DNA of 33,659 nucleotides from Pleurocapsales cyanobacterium LEGE 06147 (GCA_015207585.1 JADEWQ010000062.1:1-33659), one strand, 5' to 3'; counted from the first letter of the stretch, positions 15,710 to 23,692 are shown. Made by a program: numbers and translations. Notes: generated by a model not told the origin, from the letters alone.

Positions 15710-16009
15710 ATGGCACAGCTTTTTGAGGCAGTTCCCTCTTTTTATCCCGATCCCATTCTTTGCTATTACCACAATTCTACTCGTCAAATGCAAACAATTC
15801 GGATCGATAATATTGCAAATTGGTACTTTAAAAGAGTTGTTTTTCCCGGTCAACATCTTTTATTTGAAGCTGTTCGCGAGGGAAAACTAAAAATTTATCT
15901 TGTTGAAAGAGGGGAAGAAAAATTTACTAGCGCGCTCTCCTGCGGTCAGTTAGAAGTTCAAGAATTGCAACCATCTCCTTCATCGGTTCTAGTTGGCAGA
16001 TTTAAGTAA
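15710..16009 (+). CDS. DUF1830 domain protein
   Basis: This 99-residue cyanobacterial protein has the DUF1830 signature PDPILCYYHNSTRQMQTIRI, then NIANWYFKRVVFPGQHLLFEA (31-51). No catalytic motif or membrane segment is evident, and the family's function is unknown to me. It lies 119 bp downstream of the pseudo-receiver gene and 50 bp upstream of the small zinc-ribbon gene, all on the plus strand, so the three could be one transcription unit. Confidence 0.88.
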   Translation: MAQLFEAVPSFYPDPILCYYHNSTRQMQTIRIDNIANWYFKRVVFPGQHLLFEAVREGKLKIYLVERGEEKFTSALSCGQLEVQELQPSPSSVLVGRFK

Positions 16010-16059
16010 ATTTAAAACCAAAAATTTTTTATTAATTCGAGTTAGGTTGAAAAAATTCT

Positions 16060-16269
16060 ATGAATATTCTTTGTAATTGCCCCTGCTGTTCTAATCCGAT
16101 GTTACGACACATTCGTCACGACCGAACCTACTGGTTTTGCCGCAGCTGTTGGCAAGAAATGCCGGATTTGACTTCAGTATTAAAAGCTAATACTTATAAC
16201 AAACGAAGAGAAAGATTGTTGAATGTGTCTTCATTGGTTGTCAAGAAACACGAACCAACTCCGGTATAG
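16060..16269 (+). CDS. Small zinc-ribbon protein
   Basis: This 69-residue protein has two CxxC knuckles, C7-x-x-C10 and C27-x-x-C30, separated by RHIRHDRTYWF, a typical zinc ribbon. A basic tail follows (NKRRERLLN). Similar small cyanobacterial proteins with CPxC...RHIRH...YWFCxxC...EMP are known to me only as uncharacterised. The compact zinc fold and basic tail would suit nucleic-acid or protein binding, which is inference. Confidence 0.82.
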   Translation: MNILCNCPCCSNPMLRHIRHDRTYWFCRSCWQEMPDLTSVLKANTYNKRRERLLNVSSLVVKKHEPTPV

Positions 16270-16360
16270 CTAAACAATTTTAATTTTTGCCAAATGCCAG
16301 AGGTTCGCGGTACATGCATTAACTGATGTTGCTCTGAGAGAGAATGTTTATTGCTAAAAA

Positions 16361-16543
16361 TTGAGCGATCGCGCCTCTGATGCTCGCTTTTCTCAAGCTA
16401 AAAAAGAAATAATTATAGACCCAGAGAAAAGCGATCTGTACCGAACTACTGAAGGGTGCGATCGCTATTTTATCAAGCGTAAATTAGAATTAGCGCTCGG
16501 GAATCGTTTTGAAGATGCTCGGTTGCTTATTGATAATTTATAA
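16361..16543 (+). CDS. Doubtful short ORF
   Basis: A 60-codon frame opens at TTG 16361 inside a HIP1 site and ends at 16543. Its second half (YFIKRKLELALGNRFEDARLLIDNL) reads like real amphipathic protein, but there is no ATG, no ribosome site and no recognised family. It may be a remnant of a longer gene. The remainder of the 16270-16674 gap holds the proposed flv promoter. Confidence 0.25.
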   Translation: MSDRASDARFSQAKKEIIIDPEKSDLYRTTEGCDRYFIKRKLELALGNRFEDARLLIDNL

Positions 16544-16588
16544 TTTAATCAAGAATTAATAAAAATAACTAATCAATTAGTTTAAATA

Positions 16589-16617
16589 TTGACATTTTAC
16601 AAAATAAATGTTTATAG
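16589..16617 (+). promoter_or_regulatory. Sigma-70 type promoter of the flv cluster
   Basis: TTGACA (16589-16594) is followed after exactly 17 bp by TTATAG (16612-16617), leaving a leader of roughly 50 nt before the flv4 ATG. Confidence 0.55.
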
Positions 16618-16674
16618 GCAATCATGAAGATTAAAGGCTAAGCAAAAAGACTTAGATGCTCGAAGGAAATACCT

Positions 16675-18405
16675 ATGATTGTCCTGACAGAAACAATAAA
16701 GAAGGTTAATTCCCCAAGTCGATTAACCTTACAAACCGTAAAGATTGCACCGGAAACCACTACTATCCGCTCCCTCGATTGGGACCGAGATCGCTTCGAT
16801 ATCGAGTTTGGCTTAAACAACGGTACTACATATAACTCTTTTCTCATCCAAGGGGAAAAAACAGCCCTCATCGACACTTCCCATCAAAAATTTCGCCAGC
16901 TTTATCTCGACGGTCTAGAGAGCTTAATCGATTTAAGCACAATAGACTATCTGATCGTCAGCCATACAGAACCAGACCATAGCGGCTTGGTCAAAGAGGT
17001 CTTGCAGTTAGCTCCTCAAGTTACGGTAATAGGAGCAAAGGTAGGGATCCAGTTTTTAGAAAACATGGTACATCAGCCCTTTAAACACCGGATCGTCAAA
17101 AATGGCGATCGCGTGGATTTAGGCATGGGACACGAGTTGGAATTCGTCTCGGCTCCCAATCTACACTGGCCCGATACCATTTTTACCTACGATACCAAAA
17201 CACGAATTCTCTACACCTGCGATGCTTTTGGGATGCACTACTGCGATGATTTCCTTTTTGATGAAGAACCGGATTTAATTAAAGCAGATTTTCAGTACTA
17301 CTATGACTGTTTGATGGGTCCTAATGCGCGCTCAGTTCTGGCTGCTCTCAAGCGAATCGATAAGCTGGCGATAGAGAAGATCGCTACAGGACACGGTCCT
17401 TTGCTGCAACATCACATTTCAAAATGGGTGGAGCATTATCGAGAGTGGAGTCAGGCGCAAGCAAAAGCAGAAACCCTAGTTGCTTTGTTTTATGCAGAAG
17501 ATTACGGCTACAGCGACGAACTAGCTAGAGCGATCGCCAACGGCATTATCAAGACCGGAGTAGCAGTAGAATTAGTTAGCTTAAATGCCGCCGAACCGCA
17601 AGAAATAAGGGAACTAGTAGATGCAGCAGCAGGATTGGTAATCGGCATGCCGCCTCAATCGGCACCAATTGCCCATACCGCTCTCGGTACGATTCTTGCC
17701 GCAGCTCGTCCCAAGCAAGCGGTAGGATTATTCGAGTCTGGCGGTGGCGAAGACGAACCAATCTATCCACTGCGCAATAAATTTCAGGAAATTGGACTGA
17801 GCGAAGCTTTTCCCCCAATTTCGCTTAAAGAACCTCCCAACCAGACGCTCGAACAAATGTGCGATGAAGCAGGGATCGACATAGGACAGTGGTTGACCCG
17901 CGATCGCACCGTCCAACAGATGAAGTCCCTCGACGGTAATTTAGATAAAGCCTTGGGACGATTGAGCAACGGACTTTACGTAATTACAGCCAAAAAAGGC
18001 GAGATTTCCAGTGCCATGCTGGCATCGTGGGTGACCCAAGCCAGTCTCAGTCCTCTGGGAGTGGCGATCGCCGTGGCGAAAGACCGAGCGATTGCATCCT
18101 TCTTACAGCCGGGCGATCGCTTCGTGCTTAATGTTCTCGAAGAAGGCAACTATCGGACTTTGATGAAGCACTTTCTCAAACGCTTTCCTCCTGGGAGCGA
18201 TCGCTTTGCTGGCATCAAGACTTATCCGGCGACAAACGGCTCGCCTATCTTGGCAGATGCCCTTGCTTATATGGAATGTGAAGTTACCAGTCGCATGGAG
18301 TGCAGCGATCACTGGATTGTTTACGGCACCGTTCAAACCGGTCGCGTAGCCAAACTCGATGCTCTCACGGCAGTTCACCACCGCAAAGTCGGCAACCACT
18401 ACTAG
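16675..18405 (+). CDS. flv4: Flavodiiron protein Flv4 (canonical diiron ligands)
   Basis: This 576-residue class C flavodiiron protein has three modules: a metallo-beta-lactamase-like diiron domain (about 25-265), a flavodoxin-like FMN domain (about 267-405, starting LVALFYAEDYGYSDELARAI) and a C-terminal flavin reductase-like domain (about 430-576, GRLSNGLYVITAKKGE). All diiron ligand residues are present: H97, E99, D101 and H102 (SHTEPDHSG), H164 (NLHWPDT), D183 (TCDAFG) and H240 (ATGHGP). Canonical ligands plus its place as first gene before a PsiE-like gene and a non-canonical paralogue identify it as Flv4 of the flv4-2 operon. That operon acts in photoprotection by taking electrons downstream of photosystem II at low CO2 or high light. 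AAGGAA precedes the ATG. Confidence 0.92.
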   Translation: MIVLTETIKKVNSPSRLTLQTVKIAPETTTIRSLDWDRDRFDIEFGLNNGTTYNSFLIQGEKTALIDTSHQKFRQLYLDGLESLIDLSTIDYLIVSHTEPDHSGLVKEVLQLAPQVTVIGAKVGIQFLENMVHQPFKHRIVKNGDRVDLGMGHELEFVSAPNLHWPDTIFTYDTKTRILYTCDAFGMHYCDDFLFDEEPDLIKADFQYYYDCLMGPNARSVLAALKRIDKLAIEKIATGHGPLLQHHISKWVEHYREWSQAQAKAETLVALFYAEDYGYSDELARAIANGIIKTGVAVELVSLNAAEPQEIRELVDAAAGLVIGMPPQSAPIAHTALGTILAAARPKQAVGLFESGGGEDEPIYPLRNKFQEIGLSEAFPPISLKEPPNQTLEQMCDEAGIDIGQWLTRDRTVQQMKSLDGNLDKALGRLSNGLYVITAKKGEISSAMLASWVTQASLSPLGVAIAVAKDRAIASFLQPGDRFVLNVLEEGNYRTLMKHFLKRFPPGSDRFAGIKTYPATNGSPILADALAYMECEVTSRMECSDHWIVYGTVQTGRVAKLDALTAVHHRKVGNHY

Positions 18406-18623
18406 AATTCTGGGTGTTGCATTGCGATGGAATGGTGAAGGTTGACATGGTGAGTTAGTGCGGTCTTGGGGAGGGGCTGTCTGCCGTTCCCGTTGTAAGC
18501 CCGGTGGTTCCCTCCATGAGCAACTAACGAACCCGAAGGGAGAAAGAGAGACGCTCCTGACGCGGAGAATACTTTTTATTTAAATCAGAAAATCATTCCG
18601 TAAATACGCAACACCGAATTCTG
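18405..18623. mobile_element. MITE-like element (203 bp) with 8-bp target duplication
   Basis: The element spans 18413-18615 and is bounded by perfect 8-bp inverted repeats GGTGTTGC and GCAACACC; further in, GGAATG recurs at the same offset at both ends (16 of 22 terminal bases match). The direct repeat GAATTCTG stands immediately outside on both sides (18405-18412 and 18616-18623), a textbook target-site duplication. The left copy begins at the last base of the flv4 stop codon. Inside are nested stems (GGGCT with AGCCC, GGAGGG with CCCTCC, 18474-18513). No ORF of note is present, so it needs a transposase in trans. The IS family is not assigned. Confidence 0.85.
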
Positions 18624-18664
18624 AATTACTTAAAGCAGTCAACCTAGTAGGGAGTTTTCCTTTA

Positions 18665-19189
18665 ATGCACGAGCCTTTAGATCGAGCTTCAGTTCCTTGG
18701 TACAAGCTGTTAAATAGCGGTGGAGTGATACGCGCCCTTGAATTTATTCAAGACCTGATCGTCATTTCTGTGTGTATCGGTTTATTTAGCTTCATGTTAA
18801 TTCAACTGCGAGAGATGTTTCTCTCCTTGCTACCACCCCTAGATTTTCCGCGAGTGACTTCAGACATTCTTTTTTTACTGATTCTAGTTGAGTTATTTCG
18901 CCTGCTCATTATTTATTTGCAAGAACATCGCGTTTCGGTTGGGGTTGCCGTAGAAGTTTCAATTGTTTCCGTCTTACGAGAAATTATTGTCCGAGGCATT
19001 TTAGAAACTCCTTGGAGTCAAGTATTAGCCACCTGTTTTTTCTTGTTATCACTAGGTGGTTTGCTGATAATTCGAGTTTGGTTGCCACCAACTTTTGAAG
19101 GGATCGACCCCGAACAAAGAATCTCCGAAAGATACAAAAGAAAACTCGCCAGGGAGGTAATCGAGTCGAATATTCACTCAGAAAAATAG
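18665..19189 (+). CDS. PsiE-family membrane protein (Sll0218-like, flv4-2 operon)
   Basis: This 174-residue protein has about four membrane segments (ALEFIQDLIVISVCIGLFSF, ILFLLILVELFRLLIIYL, VSIVSVLREIIVRGIL, LATCFFLLSLGGLLIIRVWL) and a charged C-terminal tail. The pattern matches the PsiE (phosphate-starvation-inducible E) family. In Synechocystis the gene between flv4 and flv2 (sll0218) encodes a small thylakoid membrane protein linked to photosystem II stability, and position and fold agree here. GGGAG precedes the ATG by 10 nt, so it has its own translation signal despite the element inserted upstream. The role is inferred from synteny. Confidence 0.85.
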   Translation: MHEPLDRASVPWYKLLNSGGVIRALEFIQDLIVISVCIGLFSFMLIQLREMFLSLLPPLDFPRVTSDILFLLILVELFRLLIIYLQEHRVSVGVAVEVSIVSVLREIIVRGILETPWSQVLATCFFLLSLGGLLIIRVWLPPTFEGIDPEQRISERYKRKLAREVIESNIHSEK

Positions 19190-19263
19190 ATTGTTCCAAG
19201 GAAAAAGGGAACGGAGCTTACAAAGACGCGAATCCAACAAAAAATGACCAGTAATTTGTAATT

Positions 19264-21033
19264 GTGGAATATCTGATGCTCGACATGACTATAACTCCTT
19301 CAACCCAAAAACAAAAACAGCGAGATGTCCAGGTAGCTGAAATTGCTCCCGAAACAACTATTTTGCGATCGCGTACTTGGGACCGTCTCAAGTTTGAAGT
19401 AGAATACTCCCGTCAACGGGGAACGACTGCCAACTCTTATTTAATTCGCGCAGACCAAACTGCCTTGCTCGATCCGCCGGGGGAATCTTTTACTCAGATA
19501 TTCTTGCAGACTTTACCCCAGCAGATCGCTCTGAACGAGCTAGATTATGTAATTTTAGGGCACGTCAATCCCAATCGTCTGGCAACGTTGAAAGTCCTTG
19601 TAGAACAAGCCCCTCAAGTCAAATTGGTTTGCTCTCGACCCGGAGCAATTGCGATAAAGGCAACTTTTCCCGAATGGGAATCGAGAATTCAATCGGTACG
19701 GGGAGAGGAAACTCTCAATCTAGGGCAGGGACATTGCCTGCAATTTATTCCGGTGCCGACACCCCGGTGGGCGGATGGACTTGGTACTTTTGACCCCAAA
19801 ACGCGCATTCTCTTTACTGATAAATTCTTCGGTGCCCACGTCTGTGATGACGCTATCTATGATGAAGACTGGAAACAGCTAGATGAAGACCGTCGCTACT
19901 ACTTTGACTGTCTTCACGCTCCCCAGGCAAAACAAGTAGAAGCAGCGATCGCTAAATTTGCTGCCATTGATGCTAAGTGCTACGCTCCCGGTCATGGTCC
20001 CCTGATACGCTACAGCCTCAGTCGCTTTAGGTACGATTATTGCCAGTGGTGTCAGCAGCAGAAAAACCAAAAACTCAGAGTTGCTTTACTTTATGCTTCT
20101 GCCTACGGCAACACTGCCACGATTGCTGGAGCGATCGCCCGAGGGTTAGTTCGAGCTGGTATTGCTGTCGAGTCAATTAATTGCGAACTAGCCGAGCCAG
20201 CCGAGATTAGTCAGGCGATCGAAACTTGCGAGGGCTTTATCATTGGCTCTCCTACCCTGGGAGGTCATGCCCCGATCCAAATTCAAACCGCTTTGGGTAT
20301 TATTTTGTCAACTGCCGCGAAAACTAAGCTGGCAGGAGTTTTTGGTTCTTATGGCTGGAGTGGCGAAGCAGTCGATCTTTTAGAAAGCAAGTTGCGAGAT
20401 GCTAACTATCACTTTGGTTTTGAACCCATTCGCGTCCGCTTTAGTCCCACTACAGCTACTTTAGACGAAGCTGAAACGGCAGGAAAGGAGTTTGCCCAGA
20501 TTTTGAAGAAAAGTAAGAAGCTGCGCGCTCCTCGTCAAGCCATTACTGAAGCTCAAGTAGATCGGACAGAACAAGCAGTCGGGCGTATTGTCGGCTCTCT
20601 GTGCGTAGTCACCACCCAACGCGGCGAAACTCATAGCGGCGTATTGACTTCTTGGGTGTCCCAGGCAACTTTTAATCCTCCTGGTTTAATGATTGCAGTC
20701 GCTGAAGACCAAAATAGGGATATTTTAACTCATCCTGGAGAGCGTTTTGTTCTCAACATTCTCAAGGAGGGACGTAACCTCAGACGTTACTTTTCCTATC
20801 ACAGTAAAACGCTAGAGAATCCTTTTGCCAATTTGGCTACCGAAACTGCCAGTAATGGCTGTCTCATTCTCAAAGGTGCTCTCGCTTATCTAGAATGCAC
20901 TGTTAAAAATGCTATGCCTTGTGGCGGTGCGGCGGATCGCTGGTTAGTCTATGCCACGGTGGATAATGGCGAAGTTCTCGAACCAGATGGTGTTACCGCG
21001 ATCCAGCACCGCAGATCGGGCAGCCACTACTAA
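19264..21033 (+). CDS. flv2: Flavodiiron protein Flv2 (non-canonical metal site)
   Basis: This 589-residue paralogue of Flv4 has the same three modules: lactamase-like domain (about 25-265), flavodoxin domain (from LRVALLYASAYGNTATIAGAI) and flavin reductase domain (from GRIVGSLCVVTTQRGE). The diiron site is largely replaced: HVNPNR (100-105) stands for HxExDH, R168 (TPRWADG) for His and K187 (FTDKFFG) for Asp, while H100 and H244 (PGHGP) remain. Loss of ligands is known for Flv1 and Flv2, which pair with the canonical Flv3 and Flv4. With the preceding flv4 and psiE-like genes this is flv2. The start is uncertain: GTG 19264, ATG 19276 and ATG 19285 are all in frame before the conserved region. 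Confidence 0.92.
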   Translation: MEYLMLDMTITPSTQKQKQRDVQVAEIAPETTILRSRTWDRLKFEVEYSRQRGTTANSYLIRADQTALLDPPGESFTQIFLQTLPQQIALNELDYVILGHVNPNRLATLKVLVEQAPQVKLVCSRPGAIAIKATFPEWESRIQSVRGEETLNLGQGHCLQFIPVPTPRWADGLGTFDPKTRILFTDKFFGAHVCDDAIYDEDWKQLDEDRRYYFDCLHAPQAKQVEAAIAKFAAIDAKCYAPGHGPLIRYSLSRFRYDYCQWCQQQKNQKLRVALLYASAYGNTATIAGAIARGLVRAGIAVESINCELAEPAEISQAIETCEGFIIGSPTLGGHAPIQIQTALGIILSTAAKTKLAGVFGSYGWSGEAVDLLESKLRDANYHFGFEPIRVRFSPTTATLDEAETAGKEFAQILKKSKKLRAPRQAITEAQVDRTEQAVGRIVGSLCVVTTQRGETHSGVLTSWVSQATFNPPGLMIAVAEDQNRDILTHPGERFVLNILKEGRNLRRYFSYHSKTLENPFANLATETASNGCLILKGALAYLECTVKNAMPCGGAADRWLVYATVDNGEVLEPDGVTAIQHRRSGSHY

Positions 21034-21350
21034 TATTCTGTCAACCGACAGTAGACCTCTTGGAAAAGTATTTTTCTACTACTGTTTGCGTCAATTCTTG
21101 TTTGCTGTTCCCCGCGTTCCCAAGGCGTGTGACGGTCGGTTTCCGACCGTCTGAAAACGCCGTCGTTCCCTGTTCCCGACCTCAGGCAAGAAGTCTAGTG
21201 AAAGTTGAGAATAACTAAGAGCTATTAGTTTCTTCACAATTTCCTCAAGTTTGCCGATTAATCTTTTAGTCAGGCTGAGGCAGTTCTCTCATCGAGAATG
21301 GTAATACAGTTTGCAAGGCGATATTTAATCTGACCGAGAAACCAGTCAGC
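21034..21350. other. Gene-free stretch downstream of flv2
   Basis: No coding frame is supported. It holds a strong hairpin (21124-21161) flanked by GTTCCC-type short repeats. The rest is unremarkable. Confidence 0.45.
21124..21161. repeat. Nested hairpin with 9-bp inner stem and TTT loop
   Basis: GGCGT (21124-21128) pairs with ACGCC (21157-21161). Inside, GACGGTCGG (21131-21139) pairs perfectly with CCGACCGTC (21143-21151) over a TTT loop. The architecture equals that of the elements at 9553 and 24053, but the flanks differ. As it lies about 90 bp past the flv2 stop it might also end that transcript, though no T-run follows. Confidence 0.65.
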
Positions 21351-21395
21351 ATGGCGATCGCGGTGCGGCAGCACCTGCATTCGCGGGATCGCCAT
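21351..21395. repeat. Dispersed palindromic repeat, copy 2 (cruciform)
   Basis: The outer arms ATGGCGATC (21351-21359) and GATCGCCAT (21387-21395) pair perfectly. Inside lies the hairpin GGTGC-GGCA-GCACC and TGCATT, shared with copy 1 near 2117. Copy 1 keeps the inner hairpin and a related right arm but lacks the outer palindrome. Confidence 0.75.
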
Positions 21396-21431
21396 TAAGT
21401 TTATTAAATAGTTTAATCAGAGGTTTAGAAG

Positions 21432-21692
21432 ATGACCACTCAAGAAGATGCAAGAAAAAAGATGGCTGAGTCTCGTCAGCAGGGCGAACATCTTAAGGAA
21501 TCAATGCTTAACCGTTCTGAGGAAAAGCTAAATCGTCCCGAGAGTTCAGATATAGATGAAGAAGCTCGAGAATTGATGGTAGAACAACGTCATCACGATA
21601 AGCAACTCAAAAAAACTATGTTAAGCCGTTCGGAAGAGGAAATCGGTATTGGCGAAAGCAACCAAGAACAGGATTCAGATCGAATGAGATAA
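21432..21692 (+). CDS. Small hydrophilic protein made of two repeated units
   Basis: I do not recognise this 86-residue protein. It is very rich in Glu, Arg, Lys, Gln and Ser, without membrane or signal segments. Residues 7-31 (ARKKMAESRQQGEHLKESML then NRSEE) and 45-69 (ARELMVEQRHHDKQLKKTML then SRSEE) are two copies of one unit offset by 38 residues; A, R, M, E, R, L, K, ML, RSEE all coincide. Each unit is predicted to be a charged helix ending in an RSEE cap. AGAGG is upstream of the ATG. Composition suggests a stress-type or disordered binding protein, but no function is supported. It follows a cruciform repeat and faces the recombinase gene tail to tail. Confidence 0.75.
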   Translation: MTTQEDARKKMAESRQQGEHLKESMLNRSEEKLNRPESSDIDEEARELMVEQRHHDKQLKKTMLSRSEEEIGIGESNQEQDSDRMR

Positions 21693-21756
21693 AACAATCA
21701 AAAAAAATTGGATATAAAAATAACCTCTATTTGGAGGCTAGGAGGAGAGGGGGAAT

Positions 21757-23208
21757 TTAAATCTTTTTAGTCATCTGTTCCAATAAAGACTTGTACAGAC
21801 TGACTTCCGCTTGTGATTTTTCCAGCTCAGTTTTGAGAAAGTCAATTTCAGCTCTTAGCTGTTCTAACTCTGATTGTTTCTCTTTTTCTGTCTGGGATGC
21901 ATCGAGAAACATCTGTAAAGTGCGATCGTCGGGCATTGTTTTTAGATACGCAGTTGAGTTCATCTGTAGGCTATGACCTAGCGACTTAGAAAGAAGAGTT
22001 GCATTGTACCCCAAGCAATGCACTCTGTGATTATATGCGTGTCTTAAGTCGTGAGCAGTAAAGCCATACTTCCGTCTCATAAACCAATGGCAAGTAATTA
22101 CAGTGCATGGGCAAGCCATGCCAGGCTTTTGAGGTTGTAGAGGATTCTCTATGTCTGGGAGATTAAGAGGTTGAATCAAATTAAACTCTTTAAGCCAATT
22201 TTCTCCGAGTGGTGATAATGGCATTGCCATTCGATAACCAGTTTTAGTTGAATGTTTAATACAAAGGATCTTGCTAGTATTCGTCGGATCTAAAATTGCT
22301 GGGACAATTAAATCACTTCCTATATATTGCTCGTATTTGTCCTCTTCTTCTTCTAAGTTTTCCTCTACTACTATCCAATCACCTTGATGTAATATTACTG
22401 GTTTATCCCAGTTGGCTATGTTCCATGCTTCATGAATTCTCAATCCATAAGTAGCTAGTAAGCTATAGAGAAATTGCCATTGAGCATAGCGATAAATATA
22501 TTTTTTTGGGGATTTTGCGCTGGGATTAAAACCACTGTGAAATACAGCTTTTACCTTGTTGTCGCTGGGTACATTACGCTTTTTAGGAGTAGGATTATTT
22601 TTGTCTTTATATGATTGAATCAGCTTGTAGTGTTCTGAAATGTCAAAATGCTCGAACAAACTAGTTAAAGCTTGTAATGTTCGAGTTCTCACGGTCGAGT
22701 CATTATTTGTTTTCTCAATAATTTGCCTAACGATCGCGGTTGATAATGAGCTATTTTCTTGACTCATTACTTTCTCAACATACTTGAATCTGTTATACCA
22801 AGCTGTATCTGCTTTTTTAAGCTTTTTGCTCTCTTTGAACCAATATGACTTGTATTCAGTGATTAACTGCTTACAAGTCTTTTGCTGTTTATCGTCTTTG
22901 GGGACAGCCTTCTTGCCTATCAGGCTGTAATACCAATCCCAGGTAAAGCTCTCTGCTGATAATTGATTAGTGACTAAGGCAGCGAGTCTTTCTGCTTCAG
23001 CTATGCCTTTGTTACTGAAGCTACATCCGCAACCTTTTTGCTGCTGTCCATGGAAGTTAAACTGTAATGCTACACTGTTCCCCGATTGTTTCAACTTAGC
23101 TCGTTTACCGTGTTTACCAAGCTGACTTAATCTCTCATTAGCTTTTTCTAGTAACCTATAAATGTGATAACTTCCATCATTTGGAAGGTTCTCTGACAAT
23201 AGATCCAT
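21757..23208 (-). CDS. Tyrosine recombinase (phage integrase family) with C-terminal coiled coil
   Basis: This 483-residue site-specific recombinase has catalytic residues R257 (YGLRIHEAW), K322 in the beta-hairpin (HSTKTGYRMAMPL), H386 and R389 (AHDLRHAYNHR), H412 (LGHS) and the nucleophile Y421 (STAYLKTM). The N-terminal half (about 105-200) would be the SAM-like core-binding domain. An unusual feature is the C-terminal coiled coil (about 441-483, EKEKQSELEQLRAEIDFLKT), which could mediate multimers or partner binding. Such enzymes catalyse integration or excision. No tRNA target, excisionase or phage structural genes are visible. Short TTACTTA repeats lie at and before its start codon. Confidence 0.92.
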   Translation of the reverse strand: MDLLSENLPNDGSYHIYRLLEKANERLSQLGKHGKRAKLKQSGNSVALQFNFHGQQQKGCGCSFSNKGIAEAERLAALVTNQLSAESFTWDWYYSLIGKKAVPKDDKQQKTCKQLITEYKSYWFKESKKLKKADTAWYNRFKYVEKVMSQENSSLSTAIVRQIIEKTNNDSTVRTRTLQALTSLFEHFDISEHYKLIQSYKDKNNPTPKKRNVPSDNKVKAVFHSGFNPSAKSPKKYIYRYAQWQFLYSLLATYGLRIHEAWNIANWDKPVILHQGDWIVVEENLEEEEDKYEQYIGSDLIVPAILDPTNTSKILCIKHSTKTGYRMAMPLSPLGENWLKEFNLIQPLNLPDIENPLQPQKPGMACPCTVITCHWFMRRKYGFTAHDLRHAYNHRVHCLGYNATLLSKSLGHSLQMNSTAYLKTMPDDRTLQMFLDASQTEKEKQSELEQLRAEIDFLKTELEKSQAEVSLYKSLLEQMTKKI

Positions 23209-23236
23209 TACTTACTTTTTACTTAATTACTTACTT
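23208..23236. repeat. Iterated TTACTTA motif at the recombinase start
   Basis: TTACTTAC at 23208-23215, TTACTTAA at 23219-23226 and TTACTTAC at 23227-23234 stand in the same orientation just upstream of the recombinase ATG. Such iterons could be operator or arm-binding sites, but A+T-rich chance repeats are possible. Confidence 0.4.
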
Positions 23237-23374
23237 AAAAGCCATGGAAGCAATATATCACTAAGCACGAACCTATTCAATCTTGTATTAGATTATTACA
23301 GAGATCGAGTACCCGCTCCTCAGAGAATTAGGAGAATAAGGATAAAGGATAGAAGTCCCAATTGGACAAACATA

Positions 23375-23692
23375 ATGAAGGGCAAGGAGTTACATCAAAT
23401 AATCTTAGATAAGTGGGGATGCTCCTACGATATACAGCTAAGACGGATCAAGGGGAGAATTTTTGTACAGGTGATGTGGAAATATTTAGAGCAAGCTTCT
23501 TTTCCTCTCTCCGAACAAGAATACATGGAGCATCTAGAAGCTGTTGCTACTTATCTTAATGCTTGGGGCAGTGCGGAACAGGTACAAACTTTTATCAGAC
23601 GAACTCGCCATCGCCCCAGACTGGGTAAAGCAGTCAGCATTCCTCTAGATTTGGGCGATCGCACTTCTGAGTGGATTTTAGATGATAATTGA
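23375..23692 (+). CDS. DUF3067 family protein
   Basis: This 105-residue protein is conserved in cyanobacteria and plastid-bearing eukaryotes. The signature runs GKELHQIILDKWGCSYDIQL, then FVQVMWKYLEQASFPLSEQEY and, towards the end, RRTRHRPRLGKAVSIPLDLG. Its function is unknown. No membrane segment or catalytic motif is evident. It is transcribed divergently from the recombinase gene with 166 bp between them. A HIP1 site lies within its last codons. Confidence 0.88.
   Translation: MKGKELHQIILDKWGCSYDIQLRRIKGRIFVQVMWKYLEQASFPLSEQEYMEHLEAVATYLNAWGSAEQVQTFIRRTRHRPRLGKAVSIPLDLGDRTSEWILDDN

Noticed and set aside
18413-18615. Reading the flv4-psiE spacer as a TnpB omega-RNA because of GGGGCTGTCT
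   Set aside because: The motif is shared with the 9553/24053 elements, but the inverted ends and 8-bp duplication fit a MITE better; IS605-type elements make no such duplication.
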